A stretch of DNA of 64,000 nt, from positions 5,817,733 to 5,881,732 of the forward strand of contig NC_089175.1 in NCBI RefSeq assembly GCF_947507565.1. The letters are read 5' to 3'. This DNA comes from Oscarella lobularis (taxonomy: Eukaryota > Porifera > Homoscleromorpha > Homosclerophorida > Oscarellidae). The number at the start of each line of letters is the position of its first letter. The first letter of the stretch is position 1. Under the pieces are notes generated by a model. It was not told the origin of the DNA. It was given only the letters and a program-made list of their open reading frames with translations, and made no database searches. The position numbers were made by a program, and so were the translations under genes. Shown here in pieces: positions 9,651 through 21,993 of the stretch.

Positions 9651-12600
9651 TCATCTTTTTATGATGGCGAGAAATGCTTCTTTGGGCAATTCCACGTTGC
9701 CTATCATTTTCAGTTTCTTTTTTCCTTCGACTTGTCTCTTGAGCAATTTCATCTTCCGAGTGACGTCGCCTCCATACTAAAAGAATGTCTGGTTTTTTGC
9801 CTAATGCATTGCTCTTCTGAACTTACTAGTTTGGCTGTGACGTCTTTTCTCAACGCTCTAATTCTAAAACAAAGAGCTCACTGAGCTGCTGTAGTACAAG
9901 AGTCCTATGTCTTACGTTTCTCTTGCTATTACTTTGCCTTGAATTGCAGCCTGAATAGCAACCTCATACAACTGCCTACTCGTCATCAAACGTTAGATAT
10001 ACATAGAGAGGGGGGAAAAACGGGAACTAACCGGGGCACAACGTTCTTGAGTTGTACGCACAATTCTTTGCCCGTCTTGTAGGCCTTGTCTTTATGCACG
10101 ATGCTAGCGAGGGCATCGACTGGCCTTCCGTTCAGCAAAATATCAAGCTAAAATACATACGTGACGACACAAACGAAAAAATCGGAACCTTTCACGAAAA
10201 ACCTTCACTAATTCAGCCGACTGATATCCACTCTCCTCGTAGTCGAAACTAGATCAAATACTAGTTAATTAATCACCATGGTGATGATGTCCAGTAGCTT
10301 ACCTCGCGTAACCTGATGAGAACGACTTGAGCTGATCGTAGAAGTCAAGAATGATTTCGCTTAGTGGCAGGGCATACGTCATCATAACCCTTGTATCGTC
10401 AATGTATGATACGGACAATTGTCTCCCACGACGACTCTAAAAATGAAAATTAAACGGAGAAGGACGATAAAAAACCGCTAAATACTGTGCATAAAGTAAT
10501 CATTTTCCCCATGTAATCATCAGGAAAGATCAAGGATCCAATTACTGTAGGCTCTCTGTATTCTGAAACAAGATGTCCATCAGGAAACTAAAAAAAACAA
10601 CATTCACAAAACTATGAAGGAAGAAAGACATTCAAAAATTTATGAGAGCCCCCAAATATGATACACAACTGTTTAGGCAAGGAGGGCCCTCTAGGCTCTA
10701 AGAACTATTCAACGACTTAATAATGTTGGCCGAAAACTATTTTTATGCCATACGGCACTCAAGCTGTCAGCTCTACTATTTATGCGTGAGTGGCGTTCCA
10801 TGCGCCTGAACCGTAGGCGCCGCTCGCGCGCAACGAGTTACAGACACTTGCACCCCAAAAATGGGCGTTCCCGCCAACGCTACTTTATGCTCGAGTAGCG
10901 TTCCATGCGCCTGAACCGCAAGCACCGTTCGCGCGCAACGAGTTGCAGGTCATAACTACTTTTTATGCACGAGTGGTGTTCCATGCATGCGCCTGAACCG
11001 CGCAACGAGTTGCAGACACTTGCAGGTCAAAAACCACCTTTGACCACGGACAGACAAGTGCCTTCAACTCATTGCGCGGGAGCGACGCTTGCGGTTCAGG
11101 CGCAAGGAACGCCACTCGCGCATAAAAAGTAAAGTGTAGCGTTGGCGGGAACGCCTACTTTCGACATGCAAGTGTCTTCAACTCGTTGCGCGCGAGCGAC
11201 GCTTGCGGTTCAGGCGCACGGAACGCCACTCGTGCATAATAATGGCGCGGTAACTGGCAGTGTCCGACTGCTAAGGGAAGATTGAATTGTTCCCGCCAAC
11301 TCTACTTTTATGCACGACTGGCGTTCCATGAGCCTGAACCGCAAGCACCGCTCGCGCGCAACGAGTTGCAGGCCAAAAATTTGAATAAGTTATTAAGGGG
11401 AGGATGCGTTGAGGTGGGACCTAGACTATTCGACCCGTTTCTCGTCCTAACAAATGGGCAGGGTATGATAAAAACGTCTAAAATGCGCGAGATGTGATAA
11501 AATGATGTTACCGTGGATGGACTCAAAATTTCCACTTCAGCACCAGTCTTTTTCATAATGGCTACATAACAGATACAGCTTATGGCTTTGGTTCGTCATT
11601 CTCTGATCTACCTTTGAAAGGTACAGTTGGAGCGGTTATTATTACGGATTCATCAAACTCCTATAGCGCCAATTGAAATGCTCTTCTACCCATTGCATCC
11701 TTCTCTACCTGTTCGAGTCTTTGCCTAAAGACGTCCATGTGCAGAAGGCCCAGAAAGCCGAGTCGAAAACCTTGGCCCAAGGCAATGCTAAAATGAAGCT
11801 AGCGTCCACGCACAGTACAAGATAAAGAGATTTTTTGAAATAACCTGCTATCTCCATGAACTGAAACGCTAGAGTCGTTTAGAGTCAGTTTATCGATAGC
11901 ACTCCTTAGAGACAAATATCCAGACTGATCGTCGGGAAAAAGACTTGCAAAGACCTAAAGGTGGAATCGTTAATTAAAAGAGCAGAAAAACTCTCAGAAA
12001 ATACCATAGGCTTTGCTTTCTTGAAACCGGGAAGCGGCTCAACGGGCGATCCATGACGAAAGAAAGTGTCTCCAATTTGCGCCTCTTCCACATTTCTCAT
12101 GCCCACTACAACGTATCCTACTTGACCAGCAAATCTTAAGAGAAGCACATGACTGATTTCTATATATAAAGCAGCGGCCGCAACGTACAGAGTTCCTGTT
12201 CGTTTCTCGTTTGGCTGCATAATTCCCACTTTAGTCACAGTATACGTCTTTCCGGTCCCCGCGGACGTCAGCAGATCGTCTGCATAGAATAGCCTAAAAG
12301 GACGACTTGTCGTTTATTGAGCTGCTCACCTTCAGCGACTTTACCGTTGATAACGGCAATCAAACAAATGACGCCTTTGTATTGATCGAACCAGGAATCA
12401 AACAGTAACGCTTTCAACGGCTTAGCTACGTCCGACGGAGGACTAAACAAAGAAAGTATATATAAATAAAGCAATATCTATTGTAACCAAAAATTGCCTT
12501 GGAAGATTTGCCACAATGGCTTCGAGAACTTTGCTCACGCCCTCTCCAGTCTTAGCTGACACCTTGCAAAGAGAACTATAGGAGAAACTTGCACAACGTA

Positions 12601-13470
12601 TATTCACTACTTTCAGTATCTCCTCCTTTTCAAATTGAAACAAATTTGTCATTTGAGTGCTGACTCTGTCTATGTCTGCGTGCTTCAAGTCAATTTTGTT
12701 TATCACGGGAACGACGACCAGTCCAGCATTCACGGCCAGATGATAATTAGCAACACTTTGAGCCTGAACACCCTATCCATAGTCATTCAATAAGTACAAA
12801 TATTTATTCTGCTTCAAATATATATGAGTTTTCCACCTGAGTGGCATCCACGAGCAAAATGACACCCTGGCAAGCCAGCAGAGAGCGAGACACCTCGTAC
12901 GTGAAGTCAACGTGGCCCTAAAGTTAGCATATCAATAGACTAAAAGAACTCCCAAGGCAGCCTTACTGGTGTATCGACCAAGTTCAGGAGATGCCTTTTG
13001 CCATTGCTTTCGTAGACGAGAGATGCAGTCTGACAGAATAAAACGTCTCATTCTCGACGAGATGAAAAAATATAGGCTTGCTGTTGACTTGCGCTTTGAC
13101 TGTGATTCCTCGTTCTCTTTCCACTTGCAATTTATCGAGGACTTGCTTGTTGTCGCGATCCTTGGCAATGACGCCTTTAGAGTCAAACGATTCGCGTGCG
13201 GCATTTTACGGTCAATCGATTTGAACCTGTTATTTCGAGTATTCGGTCGGCCAGCGTACTTTTTCCGTGGTCAACGTGAGCGACGATGCTGAAATTTCTG
13301 ATAGCGGTGACGGGAAACTCTAACAGAGCGGTAGGCGTTGGACTATCGTCTGTCTGGAAGAGGAGAGGAGTCACAACGGCGACGCGAGGTGACGTAGGAT
13401 CTTACTTTGGAAGCAATCCACCTTCGAAGCACGCTAGGAATCTAGAACACAAGTTCTTTTTGCGTTGCAT
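9651..13470 (-). CDS. GUF1: Translation factor GUF1, mitochondrial (EF4/LepA family GTPase)
   Basis: About 17 exons. Those I could fix are 13470-13406, 13342-13227, 13174-13089, 13029-12967, 12917-12837, 12772-12611, 12562-12498, 12442-12330 and one from 12279. The G motifs are all present: [20 protein letters not shown] (G1), then [17 protein letters not shown] (G2), NLVDTPGHVDF (G3) and VINKIDL (G4). Domain II shows [20 protein letters not shown]. The LepA-specific C-terminus is present as [20 protein letters not shown] and [12 protein letters not shown]. The first exon ([18 protein letters not shown]) could be a mitochondrial targeting peptide. The enzyme works on mitochondrial ribosomes, promoting back-translocation or assembly. 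The exon before AGQVGY may hold a 17-residue insertion or a mis-read intron. One intron appears to be GC-AG, and one of about 900 bp holds inverted repeats. Confidence 0.93.
10650..10735. repeat. Copy of a short repeat also found in the TRP gene intron
   Basis: The stretch around CACAACTGTTTAGGCAAG and GGGCCCTCTAGGCTC, then GAACTATTCAA, resembles the repeated units at 20460-20600 inside an intron of the TRP-like gene. It looks like a dispersed, intron-tolerated repeat. Confidence 0.4.
10773..11374. repeat. Cluster of six ~80-bp repeats in direct and inverted orientation
   Basis: Each unit reads roughly TTTATGC.CGAGTGGCGTTCC, then ATGCGCCTGAACCGCAAGC, then the end GCGCGCAACGAGTTGCAG. Direct copies lie near 10773-10851, 10878-10950, 10954-11028 and 11294-11374. 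Inverted copies lie near 11054-11136 and 11168-11245. The block fills the one long intron of GUF1 and would fold into a strong hairpin. No coding capacity is seen, so it is probably a non-autonomous, MITE-like element or a nested palindromic repeat. Confidence 0.7.
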
Positions 13471-14097
13471 CGATACGATCGTACCGTTGCTTCTCTTCCC
13501 TTGCAGAGAAAGAGAAAACGCCACCTGTGCATTTCTGTGCATTCGCCTGCACGCGCGCTAGAGTTCCCTCTGCTACTGTACGTTACTCCCTATTTCTGTT
13601 TCTGCGGCCGGATAGCTGGATGCACTAGGCCAGTAGACCGCCTCGTAATGGCATTGATCGCCTTCAGCCCGAGAATGATGGGTTAGCGCGGACGGCACGT
13701 GCGTCATGTTTTTTGGCCACCCCGACTGTGCCAACAGGTCACAAATCACTTGGAAACGGGGAAGAGACTTGTTTTGAAACGATTACCGTGTTATTAGAGT
13801 ATCCCTCTAGAATGAATATCCATACGTGCATGTTTATTCCTGCAGCTGCAAGACGAAAATATCGTCAACGAGTTTAAAATAAATCGTGTGAAAAACGGCG
13901 CAGGAAATGATGGGAACCAGTTGCCTTGGCAACAGGTATATTTAGCGACTCTGCCCTTACACGCATACTAATCTGTGACGTGACGGGAAAGCGCACAGTT
14001 GTAGCGCTTCCCCCCAAACCGAACACGTAGCTAGAAAATAAGAACAACGAAGGCGTCAGGCGAGAGAGAGAGAGAGAGAGAAGTAAACCGAGCTAAT
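13471..14097. other. Divergent intergenic region between GUF1 and the STAND-ankyrin gene
   Basis: About 630 bp between divergent start codons, presumably containing both promoters. A (GA)n tract lies at 14061-14080, just before the start codon of the plus-strand gene. No TATA box is obvious. Confidence 0.5.
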
Positions 14098-17000
14098 ATG
14101 GCATCACGCGACTTTGCCTTGGCCAGTTCCTTGCACGACGCCAAGACGAAGCAAGCGGCGTCGGAACAAGTGGCCGTGAAAACGGCAGAATTCTACGGAC
14201 GCGAGTCGATTCTCGACGCGATTCTACAGTCGCTCGACTCGACGTCGCGCGCATCGGGTCTCCTAGTGACGGGCGAAGCGGGCACGGGCAAAACGGCGTT
14301 GTGCGTCGAACTCGTCGAACCGACGCACGACAAGAGCGCTTCGATCGCCAAGCAAGTCCTCTGGCACTGGTACTGTCGACCGGCGTCGTCGCCGATCGTC
14401 TCCGCGCGCGCGAACGTCGCCCGATTCGTTCGTCACATGGCGCGCGACCTGTGCAACGCGAATCTCGTGCCCGACTATCGTCTCGCGCTTCAGGCGGACT
14501 CGCACGCGCGTCGCACGCTCGAACCGCGCCCGTGCAACGCCGATCCCGATCAGGCGTTTCGACAGGGCGTTCTGCTCCCGCTCAACGCGCTCGCCAATCC
14601 GCCGACCGAACGCTGTCTCCTCGTCGTCGACGGCGTCGAACCGACGTCGTCGACGCGAGGCGACGTCGACAAGTCGGCGGAGTCCGAACCGTCGACGAGC
14701 GTCGCTCATCTGCTCGCCAAGCATCGGCACATCTTTCCCGATTGGCTCGTTCTTCTCGTCACGGCGCGACCGGATCCGCTCGTCGTCGACTCCTTTCACG
14801 GCTTCGAGGAAATTCACTTGGACGCGAGCGTCGACGAATTGGATCAGATTTCGCTCGACGTTCAGCGTTTCATTCTTCGTCGCATCGACACGGATAAGAC
14901 TCTGCGTCTCGGACTGAGTCGTCTCGCCGCGGAGAACATCAACGAGATACGCGTACGAAGCAACGGCTGCTTTCTCTATCTCGACCTGCTCATGGACGCG
15001 GCGGCGCGCGGGGATATTAGCTTTGCTGATTTGCGAACAGTGCCGGACAATCTGGAAGAAGCCTTCGATGTATGGACCGATTTCCTGCCTAAGGTCAGAG
15101 GATTCGATCAGGATCTGATTCGATTGATGCTATCAATTATGGCTGCGAGCGCTTGGCCCTTGTCCGAAACGGATTTGTACGAGACGACGTTGGCCGTGCG
15201 TCCGAACGTCGTCGTTTCGCAGTTGAAACGTCAATTGCAGCTCGTGGAGAAATTCGTCAGCGTCGATAGTCGTGATAGATTGCGTTTCGTGCATCCCTCC
15301 TTCGTCGAGTGGCTCTTCGACAGTCGCGTCTCGACGACGTTCAAGTGCGATCTCGGCCAAGGTCACGCCGCGCTCGCCGTCCAATACTCGAATCGAGCCA
15401 AAACGCTCGACACGAAAGAAATAAAAGAATTCGCCTTTCACATGCTCAAAGGCACGTGGGATCCCGCTATGACAATGACCCAGATGGCGTCGTGGATGAT
15501 CGTCAGCGGCGCGCCGATTGCCGACGTCCTAGTCGACGTGGCGCCCTCGTCGTGCGACGCGACCGACGTCGTCGAACTGCTCGTCGCCGCCGGTGCCAAA
15601 TCGAAGTCGAACACCCTGCACGCCGCGCCGTCGATGACGTCGACGTCGATCAGCGACGACGGCGTTTCGACGAGCACCGGCGTCGCCTCCTCCGTCGACA
15701 GCCAACGAAATCGTCGCGGCGGCGGCGGCGGCACCGAATCGTCGTCACTAATCGTCGCCGCTACGAACGGCGATCTCGAAGGTCTCGCCGCGCTCATCGA
15801 CACCGGCGTCGACGTCGACGCGAAAGGTCAACGAGGTCGTACGGCACTCAACGTGGCCGTACGACTCGCCCATCAACCGATCGTCGCCTATCTCGTCGCT
15901 CGAAACGCGAACGTCGACGTCGCCGACGACGACGGCTGGACGCCGTTGCACGTGACGGCGTCGCTGAATTTGCTCGAAATCGCCGTCTATCTTCTCGAAT
16001 TCGCATCGCCGACGATCGACTGCGTCGACAAGGAGGGTCGAACGCCGTTGCGCGCGGCCGCGTGGTCGGGTCACGCGGCGCTCGCGCGCGAGCTACTCGA
16101 CAAGGGAGCCAATCCGAATCGCGAGGACAATCTCGGTCGAACGGCGCTGATCGCAGCCGCCTATCAAGGCCACGACGAAATCGTCCAGTATCTCGTCGAG
16201 CGAGGAGCGCTCGTGAATCACGCGGACAACGAAGGTCGAACGGCGCTCTCCGTCGCCGGTCTCTGCAAGGCGAAAACGAGTCGACTCGTCGCCGACGCGC
16301 TTCTCAAGGCGCGCGCCGACGTCGACGCCGAGGATCGGAACGACATGACGCCGCTCTCGGTCGCCGCCTACGAGGGCAACATTCGCGTCGCCGAAGCGCT
16401 TCTCGAAGCGGGAGCGAATCCGAATCACGTCGATCAGACGGGAAAGACGCCGCTGCTCGCGACGACGGCGAACGGGCACGCCGGTCTCGTCAAACTCCTG
16501 CTCTTCTGGAGTCCGCGTCTCGAACAGGAGGACGAGAACGGACGATCGCTGCTAACGTTGGCGGCGAGCTCCGGCAACGTCGACGTCGTCGACACGCTCA
16601 TCGACATCGGACTCAACGTGAATCACGCCGATCGGCAAGGCTGGACGCCGCTCGTTCACGCCGTCTGCGCTCGACACGAACGCGTCGTTCGTCGTCTCGT
16701 CGAACACGGCGTCGAGACGAATCGACGCGACGTCGACGGTCTCGGCGTGCTGCACGTCGCCTGTCAGGCGGGCAGCGTCGAGTGCGTCGACGTTCTCGTT
16801 CGATCGGGAAGCGTCGACGTGAACGTCGTGAATCGCGACGGCGTCACGGCGCTGCGGCTCGCCGCGCTCGCCGGCCAACTCGACATCGTTCGACGTCTCG
16901 TGCGCGCCGGCGCTCGCGTGAACGTCGTCGATAAGGATCGACGAACGACGCTCTACGCCGTCGCCGCGCAGGGTCTGCCCGACGTCGCGCGTCACTTGCT

Positions 17001-18048
17001 CAAACACGGCGCCGATCCGAATGTTCGCGACAAGGACGGACGAACGGCGATGCACGTCGCCGCCTGGCACGGATACGAGGATCTGGTTCAGGTAAAGAAG
17101 AACCTAGTAGCATATATGTACGTATAAATCAATCAGTGGCGTATCCATTCTGGGAACAGGACAGATTAATATTTTCATTTGGAGTGCGTGGGATTCAACA
17201 ACAAATTTAACGACATATAGAGACAGATTTGACTAGATATTTTGGATGTCTCTAAATTTGAAATTTGACTGTAGTACGACTCCTTTGGAGTTTCTAACAA
17301 ATAACCCACGACTTGGCGGTAAATGGCGTTATACATTTATCAAAAAAAAAGTTCTAGATACGCCACTGCCCTAATACTTTGACCTGCTTGCGGCAACTAA
17401 CCTTTTATTTCTTTCTAGGTAATAGCCTCGCATCGGGGCAACGTCAATCAAGTCGATCGCGACGGACTGACGCCGCTCCACGCCGCCACGTGGAAGGGTC
17501 ACATCCAAGCGATGGCGACGCTCATCGACTTGGGAGCGTGGATCGACGAGGTCTCCGACGACGGCGCGACGGCGCTGGCGATCGCCTGCCAGGAGGGTCA
17601 CATCGACGCCGTTCGACTCCTGCTCTCGCGCGGCGCCAGTCCCATTAAACCCGATCGTTACGGTCTCGCTCCGATCGAAGTCGCTCGACGCTGTCGTCAA
17701 GCGGAAATAGCCAAGGCAATAAGAGATTTTCTGGATAATTCGCCTCGTGGGCCAACGGCGGTGAAGATGCGACAGCGAGCGATGAGAGGAAGTCAGGATT
17801 CGCCGATGCCGCGATCGTCCGGCGAGTCGAGTCCCGCCGAGCTCTCCGGCTCGGCTCGACGATCGTTGTCGCGCGGATCCAATGAGGAGTACAAGGCGAT
17901 CATGACGCAGATTTACGACGTCGACTTGCGCGAGAGCAAAAAGGGAAATAAGTCGCCCCTGAGACGAACGCCGAGCGGAGGTCGTAGCAAGGCCACCGCC
18001 GCTCTGCTGAATATTTTTCGAAAAAAGGACGAAAAGCAGAGAACGTAG
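14098..18048 (+). CDS. STAND-type NTPase with ankyrin repeats, ANKRD50/TANC-like
   Basis: Two exons, 14098-17091 and 17419-18048 (327-bp intron, phase 0), giving 1207 residues. A STAND P-loop module comes first, entered by EFYGRESILDAILQSL. Walker A GEAGTGKTAL lies at about residues 59-68 and Walker B CLLVVDGVE at about 172-180. A winged-helix-like region follows with NGCFLYLDLLMD and RLRFVHPSFVEWLFD, wording shared with ANKRD50 and TANC proteins. Residues about 550-1097 hold some 16-17 ankyrin repeats (for example GRTALIAAAYQGHDEIVQYL). The Ser/Arg-rich tail is basic. ANKRD50 and TANC act in endosomal recycling and as scaffolds; which role applies here is unknown. Codon use is extremely rich in TCG/GAC, which opens long false frames on both strands. 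Confidence 0.88.
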
Positions 18049-18167
18049 AAAGAGGAGTCTTTTGTCAGTGCAGAACTAAAAAAGCAAACGTGTTATATAA
18101 ATATTTTCCAAAAATTCACCTTTCGTATAAAGTTAATAAACGATGAACGTCGACTTTGTTCCCATTG
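18049..18167. other. Convergent 3' spacer
   Basis: Only 119 bp separate the stop codons of the STAND-ankyrin gene (plus) and the TRP-like gene (minus). It is AT-rich with AATAAA (18136-18141) for the plus strand. Confidence 0.55.
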
Positions 18168-21100
18168 TCACACGTCAATTTCGTCCTCTTCGTCCTCTTC
18201 TCCATCTGGAGCTTCAGAAGCATCGCGTTGAAGTTGAAGTTGAAGCAAAGACGTGATTTTACTCAATTGACTCCTAAAACCTTTATCAGCAAAACAGTCC
18301 AGAAAACCGACTTTCTTACTTCATCTGTTTTAAGGTCACTTCCTGATCGTACAGCTTCTCTTCCAGCCGATTTAATTTTCTCGATATGTTACTGATAGGC
18401 GGCACTTCCCACCTCTCCAAAACCCCTTTAGGATCTTCTATATCCTCCACTTCGCGATAATACTTCGTTCGCAAATCCTACAAAAACTAGAACGTGCTTT
18501 CTTTTCCTCCAGCCTCCTCCTTCTCAACGTACTCTGAATATCAAGCTGTTTTTCTCTATGCGAGCAACGTTCGCCGCCCTGTTGAGTTCCAACTCGCGCT
18601 GGGCGTCCGACTGGACGTTTTGATACGTGTCGCTCAGCTGAGCGATAAGGAGATTCAACAGGAGAACGATAATAGTGAACATGAAGAAGAGCATCAAAAG
18701 CACTCCAAGCCAACTAAATGTGGTAGATTATCAATCGTCAATGCATTCTCCGTTTACAAGGTAACAAACCTGAATTCGGGTTTTTCACCGTAGAAATCTA
18801 CAATCGAATCCTGCTCAATGAGAATGCGAAGTCCGGTTAGTAAGATGTGACCGTACGTACTAAGGTGGAGAGAGAGAGAGAGACTCGAAAATATTTGCGA
18901 AAAAAATCAGTCAGCACAACCTCGTTTCACGAAACAGGTTCAGATTCGACGTCGTCCCGTTGCTCGTCATGCTGACTCGTTCTCCTCTCAGAGCGAGAAA
19001 CAACGAGCCGGAGAAGGCGAAAAGAAAGACGAGAAATAGAACGGAAAAGCGAACCATGTCGTATTGAACAATACGACCGACAATCTGAGTGTATTGGCCA
19101 ATCGATCTGTAGAGTAATCAATCCGTCATACACGAGGTGTCTGGTTCAATTGGCATTGTTGACCTGTATGCAGACGCGTATTTGAATGAGATGAGCACCG
19201 TGGAGAAATATGCGAGAGATGCGATCGTCCACTGGGCGTTGCTTCCAGTCGCTCGCAAAGGAATGACTGTGAAAAGTAGGAGAATCGAAGACATATCCAG
19301 GTAATTGTACTGGTCGTGGAGATAGCGTAGTCGATGCCTACGCAAAAGGAAAGACGTCAAATCTGCAGCAAATAGTAAAGATTCGTACTTTCGCATCTGA
19401 TTCACTTCGGAGACGAGAGAGAACACCGTGTTGATTGCGACGACCACTTCGCACACGCCTCGAACGTAGTCCAGAGCCGAATCGTAAACGAGAGGATCGT
19501 CCACCGAGCCGGCAACGACGAACGCCAACGTCATGGCAACCAAATTCAGAAAGAACATCAGAGTTCGAAGCCTAGAAACGACCCCCAAGGTCATATCATA
19601 CCAAAGCACAAGAGCTACGCACTTGTATATATTTCCAGCGAACTCTTTCCATTTTCTCTTGAGCATAAGTCGAACGACGTCGTGATAGACAGCTTCCTGA
19701 AGAAAAAAAAAATGAACGTCAATGTCGCCGCCGCCCCCGCGCTTCGCTTCCAAATGTATCTCTTACCTTGTTATTGCTTCTCGCAATGATCTGAAGACAC
19801 GACTGATTGTCCTTGCAAAAGCGATCGTCTTTGGGAGATCGACCGGCCGAGTCGCCGTCGAGGATTTGATAATAGAGTCGAAACCATCCCGGTCTCTCTT
19901 CGATCGGTTCGATCATGCAGTCGAGCACGGCCATGATAGTGTCCTTTTTTTTACCACGGTCACATCTCTTTTATTGGCTGTTTTTAACTTGAGCACTCAC
20001 TTGCATCTTTTCCGGATCGTCGATTAGAGCGTGAAAGCTCTGTCGACTACTTTGGTCTTCGAAACCCGTAAACAGGTCTCGCACTCTATACATATAGACA
20101 TTGGAGTATGTCTCTATCTTTTTTTCTTTCTCTTCAGACAACGTACGCTGACTTTGGCATGACTTTCACCAACATAGCCGCGATTTCGTCGCTCTTATTC
20201 GCCATAGCAATTTCGAACGGCTTCTGTTCCAACTGATTTCTCGCCAGGTAGAGAGCGCCGTGTTCCAAGAGAAGTTGAACGACGCTTTTGTGCTTTCGCT
20301 CGCAGGCGATGTGAAGCGTCGTATTGAAACCCGTGTCACTCGCCGACGGGCTCGCTCCCGCTTGCAGCAAGGCATCGGCATATATGCGAACCTAAGAAAC
20401 AAGAGACTTCGGTCAGGGTTAGGCTAAATGGTGACCACGCCAAAATACATAGAGATGTACAACTGTTCAGGTACTAAGAGCTATTCAATTATTTTGAAAT
20501 ACAGACCTGTCAGGGCAAGTAGAGGCCCCTAAGATCTGTCTAAATATTTGAAATTCACAGCTGTGAGAAAAAGTAGGAGGCCCCCAAGACCTATTCAAAT
20601 ATTTAAAATACTGCAGTGCAAAGATGGAAAAATGTCTCATCTGTATTGTCAAAAATAGCAGTGCAGAGAGGGCAGAGCAAAGACAGAAAAAGAATCTTAT
20701 CTGCACTGCAAAAACTGCAGTGATGAGACTGCAGAGAAGAGTCAGAAAAAAAAGTCTTATAGAGTACATAAGCGCATTGGAGCTAAACTAAACAACTAAA
20801 CAAACCAGGTAACCTACTGTCTATTCACGTTTATTTTTACTATCGCAGCGTACAGTCCCTAAGACAAAACATCGAATCCCACTTCGAAAAGACTTCTCAC
20901 CCGAAATTCAGGAAAGTATTCCTTTAGTACGTACAGCAGAGCAGCGTCTATGCCGCCCCTTTCGACGGCGAGTTGCTCGGCGACGACGTCGACGATGGCG
21001 GCCTTCTTGGGAATCTGCTTCACATTCGTCGTGTGGCTGACCTGAAGGAAAATGATCGAGTGCATTTGACGACTCTTTGTCTACGACACCCACTTTGATC

Positions 21101-21324
21101 CAAAAGCTGTCTGTCGCGTCGTACGTTCCGTCTTCTATTCTCAGCACTTTTCTAGCGGTCATCGGCGATTCTGCGCCTCCGGTGGGGACGGAGGTCCGGG
21201 ACGAGGACTCGTCTTGAGCGATGTCGCCTTGTTCGGCTCTTTCACCCCGCGATTCTGATTCAGTTGAAGCCGACGGTTTAGTCGCTGCCATTTCGATTCT
21301 CTCTGCGATCTCCTCGCTCGCCAT
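18168..21324 (-). CDS. TRP-like cation channel with N-terminal ankyrin repeats
   Basis: About 13 exons. Those fixed are 21324-21094, 21041-20901, 20391-20147, 20085-20001, 19943-19767, 19696-19623 and 19571-19389; later exons run to the stop at 18168. The N-terminus is acidic and Ser-rich. Ankyrin repeats follow (GFNTTLHIACERKHKSVVQL). Membrane spans are seen in LMFFLNLVAMTLAFVVAG, MSSILLLFTVIPLRATG and VRFSVLFLVFLFAFSG. A pore-like stretch is GHILLTGLRILIEQDSIVD, and the last span is FTIIVLLLNLLIAQLSDTY, the S6/TRP-box-like pattern of TRP channels. A coiled, acidic tail ends in EEDEEDEIDV. The order ankyrin-six spans-LLNLLIA fits TRPV/TRPA-like channels; I cannot place it in a subfamily. Such channels are plasma-membrane cation channels, often sensory. 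Confidence 0.8.
20440..20760. repeat. Tandem short-repeat block in a TRP gene intron
   Basis: Imperfect units of about 60-70 bp recur, with AGACCTGTCAGG, then AGTAGAGGCCCCTAAGA, then CTGTCTAAATATTTGAAAT, followed by a related section built on CTGCAGTG and AAAAAGTCTTAT. Part of it matches 10650-10735. The enclosing intron (20392-20900) is the longest of the gene. Confidence 0.55.
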
Positions 21325-21993
21325 TTCAGCCTCTCGGACTTAGTTACAGCGCGTTACAAGATGGGCGGGGAAGGGAACAGGGGGGGATGCTAATCATTAG
21401 ATATTCAAGAAAGTTCGCAGCAAAGAAAGTTAACGTCCCCACTCGGTTTGCAGGCAGGAATCGTCGTTCCGTACGCTATGTCCACGTGCCGCGTTCCTTG
21501 CCTAGTTTCACGACTTATTTCTTAGCAAAACGCATAATGACTGTAAAAATGAGAATGAAGCCGTGCTACGTCAATAGATATAGACGGTATCGAGTTTAGA
21601 CAGAGGTGAGGCCCCCCCTTTCTCCGCGTGGCTGCTTAACATGTACTGTAGCACATCATGAATTCTGCATGGTACACCATCTAGTTATTCGTTATACGCG
21701 CTCCACGTTAGCAGTCTACATGAATAAATCAGAAATCAATTTTAAGAAGCCTCGTGTTGCTGTAGTACAGTATCCGGCAAGGAACTTGATTGGCATTCAC
21801 AATGCCTTGGGAGCCTGTAGCACGCAAAAAGTGAGAGTGACGTTGTGGGCGGTTTCTGCTATGTATAGGACTTCGTGTCGTGTCATAAACAGGGTGCAAG
21901 ATAAAAGCATTTTTCTTCACAGCATTAGAAAGTGTCCGCGACTCTTTGAGCCAGCCAGTCGTCCGAGTGTGCCCCTCGCAGACTGGTCACTTT
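21325..21993. other. Divergent intergenic region
   Basis: About 670 bp between the divergent TRP-like and amine oxidase genes. A few short open frames occur (for example 21606-22010) but show no domain or codon signature. It presumably holds both promoters. Confidence 0.45.

Noticed and set aside
12480-12490. GT donor after NLPRQFL in GUF1
   Set aside because: Using it puts the next exon out of frame with an early stop, whereas the GC donor restores the family sequence.
15309-16934. 541-codon open frame on the plus strand inside the STAND-ankyrin gene
   Set aside because: It is a frame-shifted shadow: the product is an Arg-rich, low-complexity string caused by TCG/GAC codon bias, while the main frame has clear STAND and ankyrin motifs.
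14263-17070. Several minus-strand open frames of 100-184 codons
   Set aside because: Same cause as above; they have no domains and mirror the biased codons of the real gene.
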